DNA of 64,000 nucleotides from Prorocentrum cordatum (GCA_963575745.1 CAUYUJ010016159.1:171102-235101), one strand, 5' to 3'; positions 19,676-30,060 are shown, numbered from the stretch's first letter. The notes: generated from the letters alone by a model not told the origin. Numbers and translations: made by a program.

Positions 19676-22505
19676 GTCTGCGCTCTGGTGGGGCCTCCCT
19701 GGAGGGGTGGGAGGGGCACGAAACCTGATATATCATATGGTGTGCGAATACCCTGCCCGCTCTGGTGGGGCCTCCCTGGAGGGGTGGGAGGGGCACGAAA
19801 CTTGATAATAAAATATAGTGTACGGATACCCTGCCCGCTCTGGTGGGGCCTCCCTGGAGTGGCGGGAGGGGCACGAAACCTGATAAATAATATGGTGTGC
19901 GAATACCCTGCCCGCTCTGGTGGGGCCTCCCTGGAGGGGTGGGAGGGGCATGAAACCTGATACATCATATGGTGTGCGAATACCCTGCCCGCTCTGGCGG
20001 GGCCTCCCTGGAATGTTGGGAGGGGCGCGAAACCTGATAAATAACATGGTGTGCGGATGCCCTGCCCGCTCTGGTGGGGCCTCCCTGGAGGGGTGGAGGG
20101 GCGCGAAACCAGATACATAAGATGGTGTGCGAATACCCTGCTCGCTCAGGCGGGGCCTCCCTGGAGGGGTGGGAAAGGGCACGAAACCTGATAAATAACA
20201 TGGTGTGCGAATAACTTGCTTGCTCAGGCTGGGCCCCCTGGAGGGGTGGGAGAGGCACGACAACTTATACATAACATGGTGTGCGAATACCCTGCTCGCT
20301 CAGGCGGGGCCTCCCTGGAGGTGTGGGATGGGCAGGATACCTGATAAACAACATGGTGTGCGAACACCCTTCCCGCTCTGGTGGGGCCTCCCTGGAGGGG
20401 TGGGAGGGGCACGAAACCTGATAAATAGCATGGTGTGCGAATACCCTGCTCGCTCAGGCGGGGCCTCCCTGGAGGGATGGGTGGGGCAGGAAACCTGATA
20501 AATATCATGGTGTGCGAATACCCTGCTCGCTCAGGCGGTGCCTCCCTGGAGGGGTGGGAGGGGCACGAAACCTGATAAATAACATGGTGTGCGGATACCC
20601 TGCCCGCTCTGGTGGGGCCTCCCTGGAGGGGTGGAGGGGCACGAAACCTGATAAATAATATGGTTTGCGAATACCCTGCCCGCTCTGGTGGGACCTCCCT
20701 GGAGGGGTGGGAGGGGCACGAAACATGATAAATAACATGGTGTGCAAATACCCTGCCCGCTCAGGCGGGTCCTCCCTGGAGGGGTGGGAGGGGCACGAAA
20801 CCTGATAAATAACATGGTGTGCGAATACCCTGCTCGCTCAGGCGGGGCCTCCCTGGAGGGGTGGGAGGGGCACGAAACCTGATAAATAACATGGTGTGCG
20901 AATACCCTGCTCGCTCAGGCGGGCCTCCCTGGAGGGGTGGGAGGGGCACGAAACCTGATAATAACATGGTGTGCGAATACCGTGCTCGCTCAGGCGGGCC
21001 TCCCTGGAGGGGTGGGGCAGGAACGTGATTAAATAACATGGTGCGAGAATACCCTGCTCGCTCAGGCGGGGCCTCCCTGGAGAGGGTGGGAAGGGCACGA
21101 ACCGAATAAATAACATGGTGTGCGAGACCCTGCTCGCTCAGGCGGGGCCTCCCTGGAGGGATGGGTGGGGCACGAAACCTGATAAATAACATAGTGTGCG
21201 AATGCCCTGCTCGCTCAGGCGGGGCCCCTCTGGAGGGGTGGGAGGGGCACGAAACCTGATAAATAACATGGTGTGCGAATACCTTGCTTGCTCAGGCGGG
21301 TCCTCCCTGGAGGGGTTGGAGGGGCACGAAACCTGATAAATAACATGGTGTGCGAATACCCTGCTCGTTCAGGCGGGGCCTCCCTGGAGGGGTGGGAAGG
21401 GGCACGAAACCTGATAAATAACATGGTGTGCGAATACCCTGCTCGCTCAGGCGGGGCCTCCCTGGAGGGGTGGGAGGGGCACGAAACCTCATAAATAACA
21501 TGGTGTGCGAATACCCTGCTCGCTCAGGCGGGGCCTCCCTGGAGGGGTGGGAGGGGCACGAAACCTCATAAATAACATGGTGTGCGAATACCCTGCTCGC
21601 TCAGGCGGGGCCCCCCTGGAGGGGTGGGAATGGGCAGGATACCTGATAAATAACATAGTGTGCGAACACCCTTCCCGCTCTGGTGGGGCCTCCCTGGAGG
21701 GGTGGGAGGGGCACGAAACCTGATAAATAGCATGGTGTGCGAATACCCTGCCCGCTCAGGCGGGGCCTCCCTGGAGGGATGGGTGGGGCAGGAAACCTGA
21801 TAAGTAACATGGTGTGCGAATACCCTGCTCGCTCAGGCGGGGCCTCCCTGGAGGGGTGGGAGGGGCACGAAACCTGATGAATAACATGGTGTGCGAATAC
21901 CCTGCTCGCTCAAGCGGGGCCTCCCGGGAGAGGTGGGAGGGGCACGAAACCTGATAAATAACATGGTGTGCGAATACCCTGCTCGCTCAGGCGGGGCCTC
22001 CCTGGAGGGGTGGGAGGGGCACGAAACCTGATAAATAACATGGTGTGCGAATACCCTGCCGCTCAGGCGGGTCCTCCCTGGAGGGTGGAGGGGCACGAAA
22101 CCTGATAAATAACATGGTGTGCGAATACCCTCTCGCTCAGGCGGGGCCTCCCTGGAGGGGTGGGAGGGGCAGAAACCTGATAAATAACATGGTGTGCGAA
22201 TACCCTGCTCGCTCAGGCGGGGCCTCCCTGGAGGGGTGGGAGGGGCACGAAACCTGATAAATAACATGGTGTGCGAATACCCTGCTCGCTCAGGCGGGGC
22301 CTCCCTGGAGAGGTGGGAGGGGCACGAAACCTGATACATAACATGGTGTGCGAATACCCTGCTCGCTCAGGCGGGGCCCCCCTGGAGGGGTGGGAGGGGC
22401 GCGAAACCTGATAAATAACATGGTGTGCGAATACCCTGCTCGCTCAGGCGGGGCCTCCCTGGAGGGGTGGGAGGGGCACGAAACCTGATAAAGAACCTGG
22501 TGTGA
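19676..22505 (+). repeat. 77-bp satellite, about 37 copies
   Basis: Tandem copies of a 77-bp unit containing GGGGCCTCCCTGGAGGGGTG, GGCACGAAACCTGATAAATA and TGGTGTGCGAATACCCTG. Two variants of the centre alternate: CGCTCTGGTGGGG and CGCTCAGGCGGGG. The first dominates at the left end and reappears near 20,370, 20,610, 20,690 and 21,680. Because 77 is not a multiple of three, minus-strand frames cycle through three peptides (such as GRPRLSEQGIRTP). They are artefacts, not a repeat protein. Confidence 0.95.
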
Positions 22506-22620
22506 GGAAAGGCATGGTATGGTATGGGATGGTGGATGCATGGTATGGTATTGTAAGGTATTGGTAAGGTATGGTATGGAGTGGCATGGTGTTGGTATGG
22601 TATGATACAGTATGGGATGG
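22506..22620 (+). repeat. ATGGT-rich short repeat
   Basis: Irregular GGTATGGTATGG repeats adjoining the right end of the satellite. Confidence 0.85.
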
Positions 22621-23239
22621 TGGAGGAAGCGGGAGAAGGAGGAGGAGGAGGAGAGGATGTTCTGGGAAAACAAGAACCCCACTCAGCATGTGGGGAATAG
22701 AAATAATAAAAACAGTCCAAACATCGTCCCTTGAATATTTTCGGGGGCGCGCAGACACGGAGCAGCGATCCATGAGTTTGGCGCGCGGTCGCCAAATCCA
22801 TGGATCGGGGGAGGTGCCCTCTCCAAAATACGGCCAGTGCCGCCTCGCTCGGCGGCAGAAATCCGCGATTAGCCTTGGAAACGGGACCCGTCGCTAATCC
22901 AAGCCCCAAAAATCCATGTTTGCGATCGCCTGATATTTTTCACTATTTTTGACTGTTCCCCCTGCAGAGGGACGTGTCCGACTGAAGGGTACCTGTTCTT
23001 GTGGATGCCACGACAATGGACACCCTAACCGTCCCCTCATTGAATCGAACATGTGCTCAACATGTCGGAGAAACATGTTCTGGACATGTTTTGAACACGT
23101 GTTTTTTACATGCTTGGAGCATGTTTGACACGTGCTTTGGACATCTGGAACAGTTACCTGGCGACATGCTTCCTCTCCGACATTGATCGCCCTCCACACA
23201 CCAGCTCCCCCTCTGACGCCCGAGGGGGGGTCGCCCTTC
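22621..23239. other. No gene; half MITE and ACATGT repeats
   Basis: At about 22,950-22,982 CCCCCTGCAGAGGGACGTGT followed by CCGACTGA resembles one terminus of the TTAGGTCGGGC MITE family, without a partner. At 23,048-23,135 there are irregular ACATGTT/ACACGTG repeats. No gene is recognised. Confidence 0.45.
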
Positions 23240-23407
23240 GGGGATGGACAGACCCCCCTTTAGTAAAACGTGGTTTAGTGAAAACGACCTGAGGCCCAAA
23301 CCTGGCGGGCGCAAGCCTGGAAAATAACGGCCGCGGCGCCCTCTCGAGAACCGAAAACGGACAATTCACTAATCGACGTGTCACTATTGGGGGTTCTGTC
23401 CGCCCCC
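23240..23407. mobile_element. MITE-like element, GGACAGA..CCCCC ends
   Basis: Left GGACAGACCCCCC...TAGTAAAACGTGGTTTAGTG pairs with the reversed right end GGACAGAACCCCC...TAGTGACACGTCGATTAGTG over about 40 bp, in an element of about 168 bp. The interior has no frame. No second copy was found in the window and the target duplication is not evident. Confidence 0.6.
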
Positions 23408-23576
23408 GAGCCCTCCTCAGCGCCACGGGGCCGCCGAGCCAGCGGCCGGCCCCCGCCGCGGCGGGCCCGCCGGGCCTCGAGGGCCGAAGGCCCAGAAACG
23501 CCCCACGCCCGGCGTCTGCTCCACGGGAGCCTCCCAGACCTCCTCGCGCTGTGAGAGAAACAAAAAAAAACAAAAA

Positions 23577-23577
<1 letters not shown>

Positions 23578-23610
<33 letters not shown>
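23578..23610 (+). repeat. Poly-A tract, 33 A
   Basis: Homopolymer preceded by AAAAAC repeats and followed 21 bp later by a MITE. Possible retroposition remnant, not provable here. Confidence 0.85.
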
Positions 23611-23611
<1 letters not shown>

Positions 23612-23631
23612 GACGCGAGGTGTTTCGCTGT

Positions 23632-23812
23632 CTACACGCAGGAGTGACCCAGGGTAAGAGTGACCTTGGGTGCGCGGCTTTTTTGGGGGGGCGCGGGGGG
23701 GGGCCAAACCTGGGCGCACAAGCCGCTGCTCCTGCTTCGTTTTCAGCCATCTGGGGACCCATCTGTGCCCGCACCAAAGGTCACTCCGGCGAAAGATCAC
23801 TCTTACGTCTAG
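23632..23812. mobile_element. MITE-like element, GAGTGACC family, copy 1
   Basis: About 181 bp bounded by inverted repeats: CGCAGGAGTGACC...TAAGAGTGACCTTGGGTGCG on the left and, on the right, CGCACCAAAGGTCACTCC followed by GATCACTCTTACG. The second copy, at 61,549-61,725, is about 90 per cent identical by eye, including the interior AAGCCGCTGCTCCTGCTTCG. Confidence 0.8.
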
Positions 23813-24454
23813 TCGATGCTCGGCCTCCATGGGCCCTGGCCGGGCCTCGGGACCGTCAAAAAAACACTCCGGATGAAAATCTGGTCCTGAGGAAGTCGTC
23901 CAGGCCTCTGAGTGTCGACTTTGTGAAAAGATCACGACGCCGGGGGTCTGGGCTACGCGAAGACAAAGCCAGGGCGAGGGCAAAATCGGGCGACGAGTTC
24001 CGAGAATCTCTGAGACCCGGCGGTTCTGAGGGATGTCTCGGGCGCCGCGGCCTTCTCGGAGCGTTCCGGAAGGCTCTGAGAGCGTTCCGCACCGCTCTGG
24101 ATGGGATTTCTCCTCGTCCTAGCCCCGTCCGACCCACGCGCCCGCCGGCGCCGTCCCATTTGGGACCCGACTTGGACCAGATTTGGAACACAGGTGGGAC
24201 CCGATCTGGACCAGATTGGAACCAGCTCCGACCCGTCAACTGCGGTGCAAATGTCGGGTGCCAATGTACCCGCCCAAGGCTCCGGTGAACAGACGTCGAA
24301 CCAACGTCTGGAGCGATCGAGCAAGAAAAGGAGGTCGGCAGCGCTGGCGAACGCCAGTGCATCTGCAGGCAGGCGGGGCGCGCCTGGCCACAGCACGCAA
24401 GCGCGGGTGAGAAAGAGGAGGGCGGCCGCTGAGGTAGCCCCTCCGCCGCTGCAG
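23813..24454. other. No recognised gene
   Basis: GC-rich sequence with one tandem pair, GGGACCCGATCTGGACCAGA, at about 24,160-24,225. Several overlapping open frames of 150-250 codons are present on both strands. None has a recognisable domain. Confidence 0.4.
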
Positions 24455-24606
24455 CCTCCTCCTCCTCCCTCCTCCTCCTCCTCCTCCTCCCTCCTCCTCC
24501 TCCTCATCCCTCCTCCTCCTCCTCATCCTCCTCCTCCTCCTCCTCCTCCTCCTCCTCCTCCTCCTCCTCCTCCTCCTCCTCCTCCTCCTTTTCCTCATCC
24601 TCCTCC
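24455..24606 (+). repeat. (CTC)n microsatellite
   Basis: Pyrimidine triplet tract ending in CCCGCCCTCGGAGGTAGCC, the same exit sequence found after the (CTC)n block at 32,190-32,535. Confidence 0.95.
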
Positions 24607-24844
24607 TCCGCTTCTCCCGCCCTCGGAGGTAGCCGGGGGGGGGGCACGAGGCCCAGACCGCAGAGGGTGTGCGGAGCAGGAGCGCGCAGGCGGCCTCGGG
24701 CACCGGGGAGCCTGTGCACGTCCAGGAGGTGCGCCGCGGTGCAGGCTGCCGAAGGCGGCATCGGAGAAGGGACCACTGGATATGAGGAATCCAAAGGAAT
24801 TCGCCGGCCCAACGGGCCAGAGGCGTGCTAAGATCTCCGGTAAC

Positions 24845-25165
24845 TACTTAACAATATTTCTAGTTCGCGCGCGCGGGGCGGCCCCTGGGGGGCCCCGGAC
24901 GAAAAGCGCCCCGGCTGACCCCCGACCGGGTCCTGGGCGATCCCCAGGGGGGAGACTATTTTTCGCCACCCCTCACGAGTATCGTGGCCTCCGACGGGGG
25001 GGCTGAAATCGACTAACCCCCCTCCCGCCCCAAGGGGCCCCCAAGAGCCCCCCAAGAGGCCCCAGGGGAGCCCAATACGCCGCCAAGGAGCCCCAAGACG
25101 CTCCCAAGAAGCCCCCAAGAAGCCCCCAAGACGGCCCCAAGAGGCCCCAAATAGCGCTCCAGGGC
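24845..25165 (-). repeat. Composite repeat family A, copy 2
   Basis: On the minus strand this reads GGGGCCTCTTGGGG-type periodic sequence followed by CGTCGGAGGCCACGATACTC and GTGAGGGGTGGCGAAAAATA, the order found at 1,336-1,860. Confidence 0.7.
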
Positions 25166-25194
25166 CGGCGGAATGAGTGAAGCGATTAAATAAT

Positions 25195-25330
25195 ACATAT
25201 ATATATATACTTATATACACGCATACACATACATATACATATATCTATATCTATATATATATGTATGTATACATATATGTATATATATATATGTGCATGT
25301 GTATACATATATATATATGTGTGTTGATGC
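25195..25330. repeat. TA/GTATAT-rich microsatellite
   Basis: ATATATAC, ATACAT and GTATAT repeats, strongly AT-rich inside GC-rich surroundings. Confidence 0.9.
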
Positions 25331-25711
25331 GTATTTTGTGAATATATGAGGTACACATATGGATCCTAAATATAAGGAGTCCAGGGTCTGGGAGCCCGCG
25401 GAACTCCAAGCGTGGAGCGGCCAAGGGTGTCACCGCCGCCCTCCTTGGACGAGAAACCGCTTCTTCATTTCCCCCACAGCAACGATGACCCCAAGAGGCG
25501 GTGCCAGGTGCCTGCAAGGGGCGGCCGCCCAAGCCGGCGCCAGTGAACCGTGAGAGCAGTCTGCGCCCACTGCAGCCTCCGCGGCGAGAGACAAGCGTGC
25601 CGACGCGGCAGGCCAGCCTGCACGCGTGGCCGAGGCCCTGCCGAACAGGGCGCGTGGTGCTGGGTCCTCGGTCTGCGATCGGAGAAGGGACCACTGGAGA
25701 GCAGGAGTCGA
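25331..25711. repeat. Dispersed repeat with GGTGTCACCGCCGCCCTCCT
   Basis: CTGGGAGCCCGCGGAACTCC followed by GGTGTCACCGCCGCCCTCCT (25,388-25,450) recurs at 34,065-34,140, 34,185-34,262 and, diverged, 59,735-59,815. CGGAGAAGGGACCACTGGA (about 25,680) recurs at 24,765 and 32,700. This stretch is built from dispersed repeats with no gene. Confidence 0.65.
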
Positions 25712-27242
25712 TTTTTCCCGGAGAGGGCTTCGGGCCCAGGGTTCTGTTTTAGGGGTTTGCCCCCGGATCTGACGGCTGTAGGGCCAGCGAATTTCTTTTG
25801 CAATAAATGACGAGGTCGCGAAGGGCCGGCGAATTAAGATTTGAGGATTTCTCGAGCGAAACGCTTGTTTTTCAGAATTTGTTGAGGATGTCTCGAGCGA
25901 AACGCTTGTTTTGTGTTATAGATTGTCCTCTCCTGGGGACCTGAATTCTGAGGATCCCTCAAGTGGATTGCTTGTTTTCACGTGCCCAGGTCTTGAGGAT
26001 GTCTCGAGCGAGACGCTTGGCTTCACGCCTCCAGGTGGCCCAGACAGATGTCTAGCATGAGGATTTGTTGAGGATGTCTCGAACGAGAGGCTTGTTTTCA
26101 CGTGTCCAGTTCGCCCAGGCGGATATCTAGCATGAGGTTGTGTCGAGAAAGTCTCGATCGAGACGCATGTTTTCACGTGTCCAGGTCGCTCTGGCAGATG
26201 TCTAGCATGAGGATGTGCTGAGAACGTCTTGAGCGAAACGCGTGTTTTCACGTGTCCAGGTCGCCCATGCACAGCACAGCTCTCGGCACGGTACATCAAT
26301 ATCGATACCCTTTACATTGCAGCCTGGCATGTTGCCTGGCACGTTCCGCGGAGCGTCCCGTGGCGAGTCCACCTGGCACGTCGCGCGGTGCACGTCCATT
26401 GGCACGTTCCGTAGCGCGTCCCCTTGGCACGTCCTGCGGTGCGTGCCCATGGCACGTCCCCTTGCACGTCGCCTGGCGCGTCCCTTGGGACGTTCCGCGG
26501 CGCGTCCTCCTGGCATGTCACGTCTGTCGATTAGCTCTGGGGCAGCTACCATCTGCTCAGGCAACTCGAGCTTCAGATCCAGATCAGTTCGGTGGTGGCA
26601 ACGAGGACTCGATCCACAACGCCATGTATAGAGCACAATCGCGGCATGGCACATCGCAGTTCAGCACGGCCCAGCACAGCACAGCCTTCGGCACGGTACA
26701 TCAAGATCGATACACTGAACATTGCACCTTGGCACGCTCCTTGGCGCGTTCCGTGGCGAGTCCACCTGGCACGTCGCGCGGCGCGTCACCTGGCACGTTC
26801 CGCGGCACGTCCATTGGCACGTTCCGTAGCGCGCCCCCTTCGCACGTCCCGCGGTGCGTGCCCATGGCACGTTCCCTGGCACGTCGCCTGGCGCGTCCCT
26901 TGGGACGTTCCGCGGCGCGTCCTCCTGGCATGTCACGTCTGTCGATTAGCTCTGGCGCAGCTACCATCTGCTCAGGCAACTCGAGCTTAAGATCCAGATC
27001 AGTTCGGTCAGGACTCGGTGGCAACGAGGACTCGATCCACAACGATATATATAGTCTGAGAGAGCACAGTCGCGGCATGGCACATCGCAGTTCAGCATGG
27101 CCCAGCACAGCACAGCTCTCGGCACGGTACATCAAGATCGATACATTTAGCATCGCATTTGCCAGTGGCCCACTCAGGTGTCTTTGAAACGTTGCCATGC
27201 CTTACATTTCTATGTTCCTTTCCGGGTTCGTGGGTCGATCAT
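25712..27242 (+). mobile_element. Dispersed element C, long copy
   Basis: Begins TTTTTCCCGGAGAGGGCTTC and ends CCGGGTTCGTGGGTCGATCA. Inside are tandem GATGTCTCGAGCGAAACGCT units of about 80 bp, then 20-22 bp GGCACGTTCCGCGGCGCGTC repeats. The GGCACG block with ACATCAA.ATCGATAC is present twice and partly a third time, making this copy longer than its relative at 32,903-33,998. The ends contain an inverted CCCGGA.AGG motif. No protein is encoded. Outer flanks differ between the copies, which argues for mobility. Confidence 0.65.
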
Positions 27243-27303
27243 GTTTTTTTGCCAAAGCAGTCCTCGCGGCCATGATTGGCTGATAGATCCTCCGCCGCCG
27301 CAG

Positions 27304-27740
27304 CCTCCTCCTCCTCCTCCTCCTCCTCCTCCTCCTCCTCCTCCTCCTCCTCCTCCTCCTCCTCCTCCTCCTCCTCCTCCTCCTCCTCCTCCTCCTCCTC
27401 CTCCTCCTCCTCCTCCTCCTCCACCTCCTCCTCCTCCTCCTCCTCCTCCTCCTCCTCCTCCTCCTCCGCCTCCTCCGCCTCCTCCTCCTCCTCCTCCTCC
27501 TCCTCCTCCTCTTCCTCCTCCTCCTCCTCCTCCTCCTCCTCCTCCTCCTCCTCCTCCTCCTCCTCCTCCTCCCCTTCCCTTCCTTCCCTTCCCTTTCCTT
27601 CCCTTCCCTTCCCTTCCCCCTCCCTTCCCTTCCCTTCCCTCCCTCCCTCCCTCCCTCCTCCCGCCCTCCCTCCTCCCTCCCTCCCGCCCTCCTGCCTCCT
27701 CTTGCTCCTCCCTCCCTCCCGCCCTCCTGCCATCCCTCTC
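27304..27740 (+). repeat. (CTC)n block then (CCCTT)n
   Basis: About 270 bp of CTC triplets with few interruptions, followed by CCCTT and CCCT repeats to 27,740. Poly-Pro, poly-Ser and poly-Glu frames here are artefacts. Confidence 0.95.
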
Positions 27741-28179
27741 TCCCTCCCGCCCCTCAGGGCCGGGTCGGGTGAGTCGGGAAGGGCTTGGCCGGGCTGGGCC
27801 GGGCCGGGCTTTCCCCTCTCTTCTCTCCCTCCCCCCCCCTCTCCGCCCCCTGTTCCACTTCCGCCGCTCCTTTGGAGGCAGGTCCGAGCCGAGGCGTGTT
27901 GCTGGAGGGCGGTCGAGGTTGAGTGCTTGGGCTCCTTTGGTGTCAGAAGCTGGGGCCGATGCTCCCTCGGCAGGATTTGCTATTCGAAGAAGCGTGCCTC
28001 GAGGTGGATCGGGCGGCCTCGAGAGGTCGGGCCAGGGCGAGGACGTCAGGGCCCAGGGTCGACTCAGCGCATCGTCCCTTGCCCCCATCCCTCTGCTCTC
28101 AACGGGCCACAGGCCCCCGTCCCATGGGTCGCGCTGAGCCGCGGGAGGGGTGAAGGGGCAATCTCGACGGCGCGCTGGC
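27741..28179 (+). other. 5' flank of the intact gene, no other gene
   Basis: CAGGGCCGGGTCGGGTGAGT at about 27,758 resembles the start of repeat block B (30,500 and 48,390). The rest is unrecognised. No TATA-like promoter was identified. Dinoflagellate promoters are poorly defined, so its absence means little. Confidence 0.45.
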
Positions 28180-28270
28180 TCAGTCCCCTCCATTCTCCCT
28201 CCCCTCCTCCCCTGCTGATGCCGGTGCGCTGCTCCCCTCCCCTCCCTCTCCGCAGCCGCTCTCTCTACAG
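28180..28270 (+). promoter_or_regulatory. Candidate spliced-leader acceptor
   Basis: A pyrimidine-rich tract with a branch-like CTGAT (about 28,214) leads to CTCTCCGCAG, AG at 28,254-28,255, and then CTCTCTACAG, AG at 28,269-28,270. These lie 60-76 bp before the start codon of the 569-residue gene with no intervening ATG. If the host is a dinoflagellate, one of these AGs is the likely site where the spliced leader joins. This is inference and needs cDNA. Confidence 0.45.
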
Positions 28271-28330
28271 TCTCCCGCATCCCCTCCGGACGCCCAGAAG
28301 CCAGCGTGGTCCGCCTCGGATTAGATCGCC

Positions 28331-30040
28331 ATGGCCGGGGAGCAGCTGAAGCAGGAAGATGTTCTCAAGTACTGGATGGACCACAAGCCGTCCCTGAAGG
28401 CAACCCTCCGGGCAGCGGCGACCAGTGAGTCCAAACACCCAGGCGCGTGCTGCTCGAAGACCTTGTACGGGCGGGCCGTAAAGCGCCAGTGGGAACTCAT
28501 GAACCCCGAGCAGCAGGAGTCCTGGCGAGCCGCGGCGGCCGCTGGGGGCCCCCCCCCGTCGCAGCCCGCCCTCGCGTTCACGGTCAGCCAGGGCGGCTCG
28601 CCCCCGGAAGGCCAGGGAGGTGCGGAGTCCCGGAGCGCCGCTCCAGCGCCGGAGGCCCGGGACCAGGCGGGCGCTTGCCCTGGGGCCGGCCAGAGCCAGG
28701 ACTCGAGCTCTTTCCCGTCGTGCTGCGCCTGGTGCGGCAGGGCCCCCCTGTCTCCCTTCCAGCTCAAAGAGGGGCAGGGCCCCTTCCAGCACAAGTTCTT
28801 CTGCGGCGGGTGTTGGGACGCCTGGGAAGCGGAGCCAGCAACGCCCCCAGGGAGCCCCTCTGACCTGGGCCAGGAGCAGGCGCCCCAGCAGCACGCGGAG
28901 GCCCCGGAGTCGGCTGTTCTGCCCGAGGGGGCTGCGGCCCCGGAGCAGGAGGCCAAAGGGCAGGCCACCACCGGCGGCGGAGGGCCTCAGTCCGCGCGCG
29001 GCGCTCTAGCGGCACAGACCGGTCCTGGGACGCAAGAGGCCGTGGGGCTCCCAACCTCCGGAGCAGGGTGGGCGCCCGAGCAAGGTCTCCTGCCTGTGCA
29101 GTGCGTGGAGTGCGGCGTTGTGGGCGGTCCGGTCAAGGCGGGCTACTGCGAGTACTGCTGGACCACCTGGGAAGCAACGAACACTTCTCTGGCCGCCGGC
29201 GCCGCGCAGCAGTTCACGGGAGCAGCAGGGCACTCCGAGCCAGGTCAGCAGCCCCCAGCCAAGCGGGCCAAGTTCACGGGGCTGGAGCCGGACCCCTGGA
29301 CAGGCCGTGGCGTCGGCGGGGCTGAGCCCGGGCAGGGTTCGGGTGACACGGCGGCCCTTGCCTGCATGGGATGTGGGCAGCTTGTGTACGCTCTTGTGGC
29401 AACCAAAGGGCCTTCGGGGTTGCGGCTCCTGTGCGGGGCCTGCGGGCCAGCAGCCAGCCCTGCCGCCGGTAACGGGGCGCCCCCCTCGCACGCTCTGCCC
29501 CCAGCGGGTCGGGGGGGTGACGCCCAGGGCTGGGGCGCCCCGCCAGCAACCGCCGCTCCGAAGCCAAGGGCCTGCGACCCGCTCTTCCCGGAGTTCGGGC
29601 GCGTCCAGGGCCCGCCGGCTGCAGAGGCAGACAAGCACAACGTGGACAGGTGGGTACGGAGGCTCCCAGACGGGAGCCTCCCGACGGACCGGATCGTGCT
29701 GTACTGGGCCTACACTCACCCGGTGAGCGGCCCCCTCATGGCCACTGGCAAGTGGTGCCACGTCCCCAAGCGGGATCCCGTGCCGAAGGGCGTGCTCCTG
29801 CAGTTCGGGCACAAGAAGGGAGCAGCCCATGTCTGGCTCCGCAAAGGAGGCCACGTGCACGTGTCTGCCAGCAAGAAGAACGGCGTCCAGGAGGCGATCT
29901 TGGCCAAGCTCGAGGCCTGGACCGAGCCCTGGAACAATGGCACCCCGCCAGCCCCCCAGCGGATTGGCGGCCCGCAGGCGCTCCCGCCTCTGCCGCCCCT
30001 GCCGCCAGCAGCATGGTCGCCGCCCCCGGCGTCTGATTGA
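28331..30040 (+). CDS. Predicted zinc-binding, HMG-box-like nuclear protein (unrecognised family)
   Basis: A single-exon gene for 569 residues, ending in TGA. The start is fixed by an in-frame TAG two codons upstream. Residues 5-68 contain KYWMDHKP and GRAVKRQWELMNPEQQESW, the spacing and WxxMxPExxxxW pattern of the end of an HMG box, although the match is partial. Three CxxC pairs follow: C132/C135 with C158/C161, C258/C261 with C273/C276, and C345/C348 with C368/C371. The first two end in CW..WEA, suggesting internal duplication of a treble-clef or ribbon zinc module. PPAKRAKF (309-316) resembles a nuclear localisation signal. Linkers are Gly/Pro/Ala/Gln-rich. Residues 415-536 form a compact segment (RIVLYWAYTHPVSGPLM, GKWCHVPKRDPVPKGVLL, KKGAAHVWLRKGGHVHV) that I cannot assign. 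Codon third positions are almost all G or C, and no shadow frame shares this domain logic. Role is unknown; DNA or chromatin binding is a guess. Repeat blocks flank it on both sides. Confidence 0.8.
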   Translation: MAGEQLKQEDVLKYWMDHKPSLKATLRAAATSESKHPGACCSKTLYGRAVKRQWELMNPEQQESWRAAAAAGGPPPSQPALAFTVSQGGSPPEGQGGAESRSAAPAPEARDQAGACPGAGQSQDSSSFPSCCAWCGRAPLSPFQLKEGQGPFQHKFFCGGCWDAWEAEPATPPGSPSDLGQEQAPQQHAEAPESAVLPEGAAAPEQEAKGQATTGGGGPQSARGALAAQTGPGTQEAVGLPTSGAGWAPEQGLLPVQCVECGVVGGPVKAGYCEYCWTTWEATNTSLAAGAAQQFTGAAGHSEPGQQPPAKRAKFTGLEPDPWTGRGVGGAEPGQGSGDTAALACMGCGQLVYALVATKGPSGLRLLCGACGPAASPAAGNGAPPSHALPPAGRGGDAQGWGAPPATAAPKPRACDPLFPEFGRVQGPPAAEADKHNVDRWVRRLPDGSLPTDRIVLYWAYTHPVSGPLMATGKWCHVPKRDPVPKGVLLQFGHKKGAAHVWLRKGGHVHVSASKKNGVQEAILAKLEAWTEPWNNGTPPAPQRIGGPQALPPLPPLPPAAWSPPPASD

Positions 30041-30060
30041 CCAGGCAGCCTAGCCTCGCG

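Noticed and set aside
19676-22505. CRISPR-like array
   Set aside because: Adjacent units are full-length near-identical copies with no variable spacers, and the genome context is eukaryotic.
19654-22909. Minus-strand repeat 'proteins' such as GRPRLSEQGIRTP
   Set aside because: The 77-bp period shifts frame each unit, so the peptides cycle through three frames. There is no start, no conservation of frame and no globular sequence.
27178-28349. Frames of about 320-360 codons rich in Pro, Ser or Gly
   Set aside because: They are translations of the (CTC)n and CCCTT tracts. Every frame of both strands is open through the repeat, and no domain lies outside it.
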